From the NCBI RefSeq assembly GCF_036946125.1, contig NZ_JAQIJT010000002.1, positions 2,354,001-2,418,000 on the forward strand: a stretch of DNA of 64,000 nt, given 5' to 3'. Below are positions 1 to 7,140 of this stretch, in pieces (the stretch's first letter is position 1; each line of letters starts with the position of its first letter). A model generated the notes under the pieces. It made no database searches. It saw only the letters and a list, made by a program, of their open reading frames with translations, and had not been told where the DNA came from. Source of the stretch: Sphingomonas adhaesiva. Its GTDB lineage: Bacteria > Pseudomonadota > Alphaproteobacteria > Sphingomonadales > Sphingomonadaceae. The position numbers and the translations under genes are program-made.

Positions 1-287
1 AGCGCCAGCACCAGCACGCAGAACGCGAGCCCGAGCGCCATGTTCGCCCAGAAGGCGGTCGCCGCCTCATCCTCGTCCAGCGTCGCGCGCTGCACCAGCG
101 CATCCGCGATCCCCGCGCTGCTCAGGATCAGCAGCAGGTCGACGACCGACGCCGCCAGCGCGACCAGCCCGAACGTCTCCGCCCCCAGCGTGCGGGCGAG
201 CACCGCGAAGGCCACGAACGACACCAGCTGCGCACCCACGCTGGACGCGGTCGACCAGAACAGCGGCGCCTTGACCGACATACCCAT
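1..287 (-). CDS. Polysaccharide flippase (Wzx/WzxC-like), partial
   Basis: Only the N-terminal 95 or so residues are in the window; the gene runs off its left edge. The translation begins MFMGMSVKAPLFWSTAS and has two hydrophobic stretches, about residues 12-30 and 40-60, with the motif ARTLGAETFGLVALA. That motif is characteristic of the first helices of oligosaccharide flippases of the MATE/MVF superfamily (Polysacc_synt families), which move lipid-linked repeat units across the inner membrane. The start is the ATG at 287 or the in-frame ATG at 281; a GGGGGAC stretch just upstream could serve as ribosome binding site for either. No partner glycosyltransferase is visible, so the polymer is unknown. 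Confidence 0.72.
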   Translation of the reverse strand, partial: MGMSVKAPLFWSTASSVGAQLVSFVAFAVLARTLGAETFGLVALAASVVDLLLILSSAGIADALVQRATLDEDEAATAFWANMALGLAFCVLVLA

Positions 288-434
288 GAACACGTCCCCC
301 ACGATCCGTCGGCAAGACCCGGCGCCCTTCCCCATCCGCCTCCACGACGCAAGGGCGTCGCGGAAGGGCCATTGTCGTTCGCATGTCTCGGGCGTGCTGC
401 GCCGCGGCATACGGCAAACGGCGAACACAAAAAA

Positions 435-468
435 GGGGCGGCCCTCCCCGCGATGGGAGGGCCGCCCC
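435..468 (-). terminator. Rho-independent terminator
   Basis: A perfect 14-bp inverted repeat (435-448 with 455-468) with a 6-nt loop is followed on the minus strand by six T residues (429-434 on the plus strand are all A). It lies 40 nt past the stop of the serralysin-type gene and should end that operon. The remaining 288-434 gap is the flippase leader; I see no other feature there. Confidence 0.88.
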
Positions 469-507
469 GCGACGGGCCGGAACGACCCGATGGGTAAAGG
501 TGGCGGG

Positions 508-2686
508 TTACACCAGCCAGCCGCCCAGCACCTGCCCGTTCGTGTCGAGATAGCCGCGCTGCGTCAGCGACGCGATCGTCCACGCCTCGATCGTGATGAT
601 CCCACCGCTCGCGGTGGTGACGCGCACCGCATCGGCCGTGCCGTCGCCGTTGCCGTCGTAATCGGCGAAGCGCGCGGTCTGGCCGTTGCCCTTCAGCGCG
701 GCGAGCCCGCCCAGGAACGCGGTCACGTCGAAGTCGCCGCCCGGCACCGCCAGCGAGGATGCGCTGGTCAGCACGATCTTGTCCTGACCCGGATCGAAGT
801 CGACCAGACGGTCGCTGCCCGATGCGGGAGCGAACAGGAACGTGTCACGCCCCAGCCCGCCGCGCAGCGAATCGTCGCCCGCGCCGCCGATCAGGAAGTC
901 GTCGCCCGCGCCGCCCAGCAGCGAATCGTTGCCGTTGCCGCCGAACAGCGCGTCGCTGCCCTCGTCACCCTGGAGATAGTCGTTGCCGTCCAGCCCCTGC
1001 ATCACGTCGTTGCCGGCGCCGCCGACCAGGCGGTTGGCGACCGCGCTGCCGTTGACGATGTCGTTGAACGCCGTGCCGATCGCATTCTCGAAGTTGTTCA
1101 TGATGTCGCCGGTGGCACCCAGCCCGCCGCGACCGTTGGCCAGTTCGATACGCACCGCCGCCGTATCGGTGGCATAGCTGACGGTATCGATCCCGGCCCC
1201 GCCGTTCATCAGGTCGCGGCCACCGCCGCCGTTGATGACGTTGTTGCCCGCGTCGCCGGTGATGTAGTCGTCCTTGGTCGAACCGATGATGTTCTCGATG
1301 CCGATGAGCGTATCGTAGCCGGCCTTGCCGGTCGACATGCTGATGTACAGCCCCTTCGACGAGGTGACGAAGCTGGCGGTGTCGTTGCCGCCGCGGCCGT
1401 CGAGCACGTTGGCCGCCTCGTTGGCGATCAGCAGGTCGTCGCCGCCGCCGCCGATCGCATTCTCGATGATCGTGTTGTACGCGATCGAGATGTTGTCCTT
1501 GAACAGCGAGCTGGTGATCCCGTACTCCTTCTTCAGCGCTTCGTAGAAGTCGTAGGTCGCCTGCGTGCGGGCGGGCAGTCCGGCCGCGGCGCGGGCCGCA
1601 TTGACCTCCTCCAGCGTCAGGAACTTCGCCGCACCGCCGCCCGAGCTGAAGGCGCCCGGGTTGAGGTCGATCGTCGAGGGCGTGTTCCAGCCCGAGAAGT
1701 CGATCGTGTCGTTGCCGCCGGCGTCGTAGATGGCGACGATCGGCCGCGTGTTGAGCGCGAAGTCGAATTCGTTGCGCCCCGCGGTCGAGTTGAAGCCATA
1801 GACGGTGTTGCCGGTCCGGGTCGTCGGATCGGCGCCGTAGATGCGCTGGATCGCGGCGATGTCGTGGATCAGCGGGGGTCGCGGCATAAGCGAAGTTCAG
1901 CAGCGTGAAGTCGATGTGCTGCGCGCCGGTCTCATAGGCGTCCCAGTAGCTCATGATGCTGTACTGGGCGGAATCCTGCGCATATTTGGCGCTGTTCTTG
2001 TAGCTGATCGGCTGGCCGTCGAGCGCGTCGTAATCGCCCGGATGGCTCAGGCCCAGCGCGTGCCCGACCTCGTGGACGACGGTCGTCTTCGCATAATAGC
2101 TGTCGCGCAGCGGCGAGAAGTTCGACGCGACGAACCCGTCGATCCACACGTCGCCGGACAGTTTGCCGATCTGGTTGAAACCGGCCGGCTTGTACTCGGC
2201 ATCGTAGATGTTGCCGAACGGCAGATAGGCATAGGCCTGCGCACCACCCGTGGAGGTATTGCCGAAGGTGATGTCGGCGTCGCCGGACTTCGTTTCCCTG
2301 AACTTGATGTTGGCCAGGTCGTCCCACAGCGCCATGGTCTGGCGGGCGAGTTCCTTCTGGCCGTCGTTGAACGCGGAGAAGGTCTTCTCGTTCACCTCGC
2401 TGAAGGAGTCGGTCGACGTCTCGTTGACGTAATAGCTGTTCTGCAGCTCCGCCAGGTTCTTCCAGAAGCCGAAGTTCAGGACGCCGTCGTTCAGCTCGCC
2501 ATATTGGTTCAGATACCAGCTGTAGCCCGTGCGGTTCAGGTTCTGCGCGATCTGGGTCACGTCCCAGATCGGCTTGCCCATATAGCTGCCGCCCGCATTC
2601 GGATCGAGCGATGCCGCGTCGACCGTCTCGCCCCGCACGCTGGGCCAGTCACCTTCGTAGTGAATGCCCGATGCAACCCCTGCCAT
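508..2686 (-). pseudogene. Serralysin-like M10 metalloprotease with RTX repeats, frameshifted
   Basis: Secreted zinc protease of the serralysin family. The first frame (from ATG 2686, preceded by GGGAGAAG) carries the zinc site HEVGHALGLSH (His205, Glu206, His209, His215) and the Met-turn SIMSYW (Met245). It runs to about residue 271 and then loses homology. A second frame takes over with LIHDIAAIQRIYGAD, followed by glycine/aspartate nonapeptide RTX repeats (e.g. GGAGDDFLIGG) that bind calcium and serve type I export, and a C-terminal serralysin domain. Removing one base from the G5 run at 1874-1878 joins the frames into one 725-residue protein. So this is either a real one-base insertion or a sequencing error. 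There is no N-terminal signal peptide, as expected for type I export. It is the second gene of an operon with the 162-residue protein upstream and ends at a strong terminator. Confidence 0.85.
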
Positions 2687-2700
2687 TTTTTCTTCTCCCG

Positions 2701-3189
2701 TTACGCTCTGGGTGGTCCGGCCACCCTCCCTGCTCCCCGCCGGGCGGCGGACCGCCATGGCAGGGCATCGCCGAGGGCCCGCGCCAGCGCCCCCCGCATC
2801 GCCCCGGCTTCGTGGGTCGATGCGGGAACACTCAGGCCGTGGCGGACATAGGCCCCTTGCGAATCGTCGAGTGCCGACGCGGGCTCGATCCGCAGCGTCA
2901 GCGTGCGGTCGGCCTCCAGCGTCAGCAGGATGTTGATGGTGCCCGCCTGCGTGGCGGGCCGGTCGGCGCGCGCGACCGGCACCGGCGCGCCGCGGCGCAC
3001 CTCGTCCAGCGCGTCACCGCACCAGGCGGGCGTGCCCGCGGCGGATTCGGAATCGGAAACAGGGGCCATGCAGACGAGCGCGATCCGCTCCATGCCCCAC
3101 CACAGCCTGGCCGGCGTGCCCGCGGGGACCGGCGCCGCGGCTGCCCCCAACGTCATCAATCCAGGAAGGGCATTCACCCAGTCGGGCAA
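2701..3189 (-). CDS. Hypothetical protein upstream of the serralysin gene
   Basis: An open frame of about 162 codons ending 14 nt before the protease start, so the two are very probably co-transcribed. I do not recognise the family. The central part (GTINILLTLEADRTLTLRIEP, then ALDDSQGAYVRHGLSV) looks like a small beta-rich domain, followed by a short alanine-rich helix and a basic tail. There is no clear signal peptide or membrane segment. The start is uncertain: TTG 3189 gives the longest form, ATG 3156 the next. Serralysin genes are often paired with an inhibitor or secretion genes, but nothing here matches the known Inh inhibitor fold, so any such role is a guess from position. Confidence 0.55.
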   Translation of the reverse strand: MPDWVNALPGLMTLGAAAAPVPAGTPARLWWGMERIALVCMAPVSDSESAAGTPAWCGDALDEVRRGAPVPVARADRPATQAGTINILLTLEADRTLTLRIEPASALDDSQGAYVRHGLSVPASTHEAGAMRGALARALGDALPWRSAARRGAGRVAGPPRA

Positions 3190-3302
3190 GCCGTCATTCT
3201 CCGTTCACGCAGCCATCATGGTCGTGGAGCGCGACGGTTCCGTCAATCAGCCATTAACTTATTTTGGGCGCGATTTTGGCACGGTTCGAAGGCCCGCCCG
3301 GT

Positions 3303-3611
3303 TCAACTCATCATCAGCCGGTCGAGTGCCTGCTGAAGCGCGCCGGGCTGGCTCTCCGCGGTGCGGGCCCGTTCCAGCTCCAGATAATGCAGCGGCACCC
3401 AGAAGCGGATGCCGTCGATCGGCGCGTCGAAGCGGTCGGCCTCGCCCTGCGCGCACGTGGCGACATAGTCGAGCAGCTGGCCCAGCTTGTGGAACTGCGC
3501 GGCGGGGATCGTGACGTGCGTGTCGGGCTTCGCCGTGGCGGTCGCCGCGATGATCCGCTTCGCCTCGTCGCGCGCGGCCTGCAGGATCTGATACTGGTCG
3601 TCCGATGACAT
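3303..3611 (-). CDS. Conserved hypothetical protein, 102 residues
   Basis: Short soluble protein starting at ATG 3611 (MSSDDQYQILQAARDEAKRI). The N-terminal half is helical. The C-terminal half contains the stretch DGIRFWVPLHYLELERAR. No catalytic motif, membrane segment or signal peptide is visible, and I cannot name a family. It sits alone between the wall hydrolase gene and the serralysin operon, with about 60 nt on one side and 113 nt on the other. Regular codon use matching its neighbours supports it as a real gene. Confidence 0.6.
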   Translation of the reverse strand: MSSDDQYQILQAARDEAKRIIAATATAKPDTHVTIPAAQFHKLGQLLDYVATCAQGEADRFDAPIDGIRFWVPLHYLELERARTAESQPGALQQALDRLMMS

Positions 3612-3671
3612 GGGAACGTCGCTCCTTGCCGCGGGACCATAGATAGAAGTTGGTAAACGCCGCGTTGACGC

Positions 3672-4709
3672 TCAGTTCCGCGTGAGCGGCCGCCCCGAAT
3701 CGCGCCAGCGCTCGAGGATCTGCGCCTCCGGCGATGTCGGGGCGGTGGCGGGCAGAGGCGAGGACAGGGACAGGGACAGGGACAGGGGCAGGGGCGCGGG
3801 CCTGGCGATGCTCGCCGCCGCGCGCGGCGGGACGATCGCGACCGCCGGGACCGCCCCCTCCTCCGCCACCACCGCGGCGACCCTCGCGGCGGTCGCCGCG
3901 GGATGCGGCCCCGGCACCGGCTCGTGCCCGCGATAGCGCCTGGCGAACGCCGCGCTCGTCCCCCAATAGCCGCGCCAGCGATGGAAGAAATGCGCCCCCA
4001 CCGCATCGGTCATCACCAGGCTGCGGTTCCATGCCGGCGTCACGGCGTAGGTGTGATAATGGGTCGCCAGCCCGACCGGCGCATAGACCGTGCCCGCCAG
4101 CGCCGCCGCGGCGATCCGAGTCGCGCGCGCCCAGCCGTCGCGCGCGGGGGCGCGGGCCATGGCGCCGTCGCACGCGAAGCTGAACTGACAGCCGGCGCGC
4201 TCCGATCCCTGGTACACCACGCCGCATACCGTCGGCGGAAAGGCGGCGTGGCGGACGCGATTGAGCACCACCTGCGCCACCGCGCGCTGGCCGTCGACCG
4301 GCTCCGACGCGGCCTCGTAATAGATCGCCGCGGCGAGGCATTCGACCGCGCGGCCGCGATCCGCCGCGCCGATCCCGCGCAGCGAGAACGGCAGCGCCGC
4401 CACGGCGCTGCCCTCCTCCGCGGGGGACGGAAACGGCAGCCCCCGGGGCGGCTCCGGCGGCAGCGGCGCGGTGCCGGTCGCGCCGCGCGCGGGCGACGGC
4501 AATAGCGTCCGTACCGCGGGCGGCGGCACGACCCGGCTCACCGCGGGTGGCGCCGGCCGCCCCGGCGCGAGCAGCAGGAGCGCCGCCTGCGCCGAAAACG
4601 CCCCCAGCGCGACGACGATCGCCGCGGCCACGACCGCCAGCGTGCGGCGCGCGGGCGCCATGCCGGGTCCCGGCCGGTGCGACGTCAGGGCGACAGGGGG
4701 CACGCGCAT
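3672..4709 (-). CDS. SleB/CwlJ-like cell wall hydrolase
   Basis: Membrane-anchored or exported peptidoglycan hydrolase of the Hydrolase_2 (SleB) family. After a basic N-terminus, one hydrophobic segment (LAVVAAAIVVALGAFSAQAA) is followed by a proline-rich linker. The hydrolase domain begins CLAAAIYYEAASEPVDGQRA and continues AQVVLNRVRH, VCGVVYQGSE and CQFSFACDG. The Glu in YYEA is the expected catalytic acid of this family. The proline/alanine-rich C-terminus includes an LSLSLSLS run encoded by five tandem hexamers (consensus GACAGG) at 3763-3792, a site prone to length change. Start is ATG 4709 or, more likely for a signal anchor, ATG 4661. In non-sporulating Alphaproteobacteria such proteins act in envelope remodelling. 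Confidence 0.85.
   Translation of the reverse strand: MRVPPVALTSHRPGPGMAPARRTLAVVAAAIVVALGAFSAQAALLLLAPGRPAPPAVSRVVPPPAVRTLLPSPARGATGTAPLPPEPPRGLPFPSPAEEGSAVAALPFSLRGIGAADRGRAVECLAAAIYYEAASEPVDGQRAVAQVVLNRVRHAAFPPTVCGVVYQGSERAGCQFSFACDGAMARAPARDGWARATRIAAAALAGTVYAPVGLATHYHTYAVTPAWNRSLVMTDAVGAHFFHRWRGYWGTSAAFARRYRGHEPVPGPHPAATAARVAAVVAEEGAVPAVAIVPPRAAASIARPAPLPLSLSLSLSSPLPATAPTSPEAQILERWRDSGRPLTRN
3763..3792. repeat. Hexanucleotide tandem repeat inside the wall hydrolase gene
   Basis: Five consecutive copies of GACAGG (last unit GGCAGG). Being six bases long, unit gain or loss keeps the frame and only changes a Leu-Ser dipeptide repeat in the linker of the encoded protein. Confidence 0.85.
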
Positions 4710-4763
4710 CTCCCGCGCACCACGGGATGCGGCGCGCCGCGCGATGCCCTACCCCGCGCGGGG

Positions 4764-4973
4764 TTACTTTTTGTTTTCGCTGCGCGCGTTGGCGAACAGC
4801 ACCGCCGCTGCGACCGCCGCCGATCCGATGCCCACCCCCAGCCAGGTCTTGCCGAGCTGCCAGCGGCGCGCGCGCGCCTGCTCCTCGCCCTTGCCGGTCG
4901 CGGCCTCCTCATGCGCCTTGGCGGCGGCGACGGTGGCCAGGATCTCGTTGGGTTCGGTGGTGTCGTCGGTCAC
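4764..4973 (-). CDS. Small single-pass membrane protein
   Basis: 69 residues, starting ATG 4973. The acidic N-terminus MTDDTTEPNEILATVAAAKA is followed by a charged helix and one hydrophobic segment (LGVGIGSAAVAAAVLFANA, about residues 45-63), ending in a basic tail. Its ATG overlaps the TGA of tgt by four bases, so it is translationally coupled to tgt. The family is unknown to me; the topology suggests a small inner-membrane protein with the long N-terminus in the cytoplasm. Confidence 0.6.
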   Translation of the reverse strand: MTDDTTEPNEILATVAAAKAHEEAATGKGEEQARARRWQLGKTWLGVGIGSAAVAAAVLFANARSENKK

Positions 4974-6109
4974 GCGGACTCTCCTTTGGCGGCGCCATAG
5001 CGCGCACGGAAATCATTGGCGAACGGCGTCAGCGTCCCGCCCGCGATCGCCGCGCGCAGGTCCGCCATCAACGCCTCGTAGAAGGCGATATTGTGTTCGG
5101 TCATCAACATCGCGCCCAGCATCTCGCCCGCGCGCACCAGATGGTGGACATAGGCGCGGGTCCAGGTACCACACACCGCGCACCGGCATTCCGGGTCGAG
5201 CGGCCCCCGATCCTCGGCGAAGCGCGCGTTGCGGATGTTGACCGGCCCGGCCCGGGTGAACGCCTGTCCGGTCCGTCCCGAGCGCGTCGGCATGACGCAG
5301 TCGAACATGTCGACCCCGCGCTCCACCGCGCCGACGATGTCGGTCGGCTTGCCCACGCCCATCAGATAGCGCGGGCGGTCTTCGGGCAGCTGCGCGGGCG
5401 CGAAGTCGAGGCAGCCGAACATCGCCTCCTGCCCCTCGCCCACCGCCAGCCCGCCGATCGCATAGCCGTCGAACCCGATGTCGATCAGCGCGTCCGCGCT
5501 CGCCCGGCGCAGCCCCTCGTCCAGCGCCCCCTGCTGGATGCCGAAGATCGCGTTGTGCGCGGCATGGTCGCCGCCGCCGTCGAACGCGTCGCGGCTCCGC
5601 CTTGCCCAGCGCATCGAGCGTTCCATGGCGGCCGCCTGCACCTCGCGCGGGGAGGTGGTCGGCACCAGCTCGTCGAACGCCATGACGATGTTGCTGCCGA
5701 GCAGCCGCTGGATCTCGATCGAGCGTTCCGGGGTAATCATGTGCCGCGTGCCGTCGAGGTGCGAGGCGAACGCCACCCCCTCCTCCGACCGCTTCGTCAG
5801 CGCCGACAGGCTCATCACCTGATAGCCGCCCGAGTCGGTCAGGATCGGCTTCTCCCACCCCATGAAGCGGTGCAGCCCGCCCAGCCGCGCGACCCGCTCC
5901 GCGCCGGGGCGCAGCATCAGGTGATAGGTATTGCCCAGGATGATGTCCGCACCCGCACGCTCGACATCGGCGGGCTTCATCGCCTTGACGGTGGCGGCGG
6001 TGCCGACCGGCATGAAGGCGGGCGTGCGGATGACACCGCGCTCCATCGCGATCGCGCCGGTCCGCGCCGCGCCATCGGTGGCGGTGACGCAGAAGGCGAA
6101 GCGGCTCAC
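4970..6109 (-). CDS. tgt: Queuine tRNA-guanine transglycosylase
   Basis: Exchanges guanine-34 for preQ1 in the GUN anticodons of tRNA-Asp, -Asn, -His and -Tyr, the committed step of queuosine insertion. At 379 residues it has normal family length. Visible motifs are TDSGGYQVMSLS (the base-binding Asp), FGIQQGALDE, the nucleophile region MFDCVMPTRSGRTGQ, and the zinc site CRCAVCGTWTRAYVHH. The start is GTG 6109, giving MSRFAFCV; this overlaps the TGA of the upstream EF-hand gene by four bases. Order in the operon is EF-hand gene, tgt, small membrane protein. Confidence 0.96.
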   Translation of the reverse strand: MSRFAFCVTATDGAARTGAIAMERGVIRTPAFMPVGTAATVKAMKPADVERAGADIILGNTYHLMLRPGAERVARLGGLHRFMGWEKPILTDSGGYQVMSLSALTKRSEEGVAFASHLDGTRHMITPERSIEIQRLLGSNIVMAFDELVPTTSPREVQAAAMERSMRWARRSRDAFDGGGDHAAHNAIFGIQQGALDEGLRRASADALIDIGFDGYAIGGLAVGEGQEAMFGCLDFAPAQLPEDRPRYLMGVGKPTDIVGAVERGVDMFDCVMPTRSGRTGQAFTRAGPVNIRNARFAEDRGPLDPECRCAVCGTWTRAYVHHLVRAGEMLGAMLMTEHNIAFYEALMADLRAAIAGGTLTPFANDFRARYGAAKGESA

Positions 6110-6684
6110 GGGGTGTCGTCCTTGTCGGCAGGCGCCGGCGGCGGCGGCGGCGCACCGCGCCGGCCGCGGCGTCCGGCGGGCGCCTCCTTGGGTTCGGGCC
6201 GCCGCCCCGCAGTGGGTCCGCGCGCATCCACCGGCCCGGTGCGGTACGTCACCAGCTCCGCGCGGCTGATCGTCTTGCTGCCGTCCTTGTCGTAGCGCGC
6301 GAACAGCCGCGAGAACTGGTCCTGCAATTCCTCCAGCGTGATCTGCCCGTCGCTGTCGCGATCCACCTCGAAGGGGCTCGGCAGCGCGTTGCGATCGCCC
6401 AGGAACCGCTCGGCCCAATCGGCGAAGGCGATGTAGCGCAGCCGGCCCGTCCTCGCAGTGTCCACCGCCTCGAACGAGGCGCGCACCCCGGCCAGCATCT
6501 CCGATCGGTCGACCAGCGCGTCGCCGTCGCGGTCGAACGTCGCGATCATCATCGCCACCGGCTCCACCACCATCGTCGCCGGCGTCTGTGGCTGCGCGGG
6601 CTGCGGCCCCTTCACCACGATCGGCGGGCCGTCCTGCTGGGGAGGCGTGGCGGCAGCGGCCAGCGCGAGAAACAACGCGATCAT
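6106..6684 (-). CDS. Secreted EF-hand calcium-binding protein
   Basis: 192 residues from ATG 6684. A short signal peptide (MIALFLALAAAATPP) is followed by a proline-rich spacer and three or four EF-hand loops. FDRDGDALVDRSE, VDRDSDGQITLEE and YDKDGSKTISRAE all keep the 1-3-5 acidic positions and the Glu at position 12. The tail is rich in Pro, Ala and Arg. Proteins of this type are common in sphingomonad periplasms as calcium buffers or sensors; the precise role is unknown. It is first in a coupled operon with tgt, although no functional link between them is evident. Confidence 0.82.
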   Translation of the reverse strand: MIALFLALAAAATPPQQDGPPIVVKGPQPAQPQTPATMVVEPVAMMIATFDRDGDALVDRSEMLAGVRASFEAVDTARTGRLRYIAFADWAERFLGDRNALPSPFEVDRDSDGQITLEELQDQFSRLFARYDKDGSKTISRAELVTYRTGPVDARGPTAGRRPEPKEAPAGRRGRRGAPPPPPAPADKDDTP

Positions 6685-6835
6685 GCCCGCCCCCGTGGCA
6701 GAGCGGAGGGCGCGTTGACAAGCCGAACCGTCATGACGCCCTGCTGATCGGCCGAGCCGTCGTTCCCCATCGCTCCGCCACCCCGCGCATGTCCGGGACC
6801 TCTGCGAACGTCGTGGATCGCTCGACAATTTTGCC

Positions 6836-7134
6836 GTTCCCCGGCGAAGGCGGGACCTTTGCAAAACGGGTGCAACGGCACCGAGCCCACGCCGTGCTCC
6901 TGCGCAGGCAGGAGCCCAGGGGTCAGGCAGACCAACGCCTGTAGGGACCGGCAACCTTGGGCTCATGCCTGCGCAGGAGCACGGTGTAGCCCTTTGCAAA
7001 CGTCCCGCCTTCGCCGGGGAACAGGGAACTGAGTTTCGCGAAGGTCACGGCCTGTCCCGGGGGCCGGGGTTCCGCGCGATCGGGCAAACGACGCGTGCGC
7101 GACCCCGGATGCCGGGACGAGCCCGGCATGACGG
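6836..7134. repeat. Composite palindromic intergenic repeat
   Basis: This fills most of the 456-nt gap 6685-7140. A perfect 21-bp inverted repeat (6836-6856 with 7002-7022) encloses a second imperfect palindrome whose arms read GTGCTCCTGCGCAGGCAGGA (about 6894) and CCTGCGCAGGAGCAC (about 6968-6982). A third hairpin, ATGCCGGGACGAGCCCGGCAT, lies near 7109-7129 but is shared with other gaps. The same modules recur at 14775, 17112, 23856 and 27957. No gene is evident here; the promoter of the EF-hand/tgt operon must lie in 6685-6835. Confidence 0.8.
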
Positions 7135-7140
7135 CAAGGC

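Noticed and set aside
40..1908. 622-codon plus-strand frame at the left edge
   Set aside because: Antisense to the flippase and protease genes; composition is typical of a shadow frame.
508..2686. Programmed ribosomal frameshift in the serralysin gene
   Set aside because: The run is C5 in the coding strand without a classical slippery heptamer or a downstream structure I can support; a mutation or read error is simpler.
6836..7134. CRISPR-like repeats
   Set aside because: The repeats are palindromic, of unequal length, scattered over the window and without regular spacers or cas genes.
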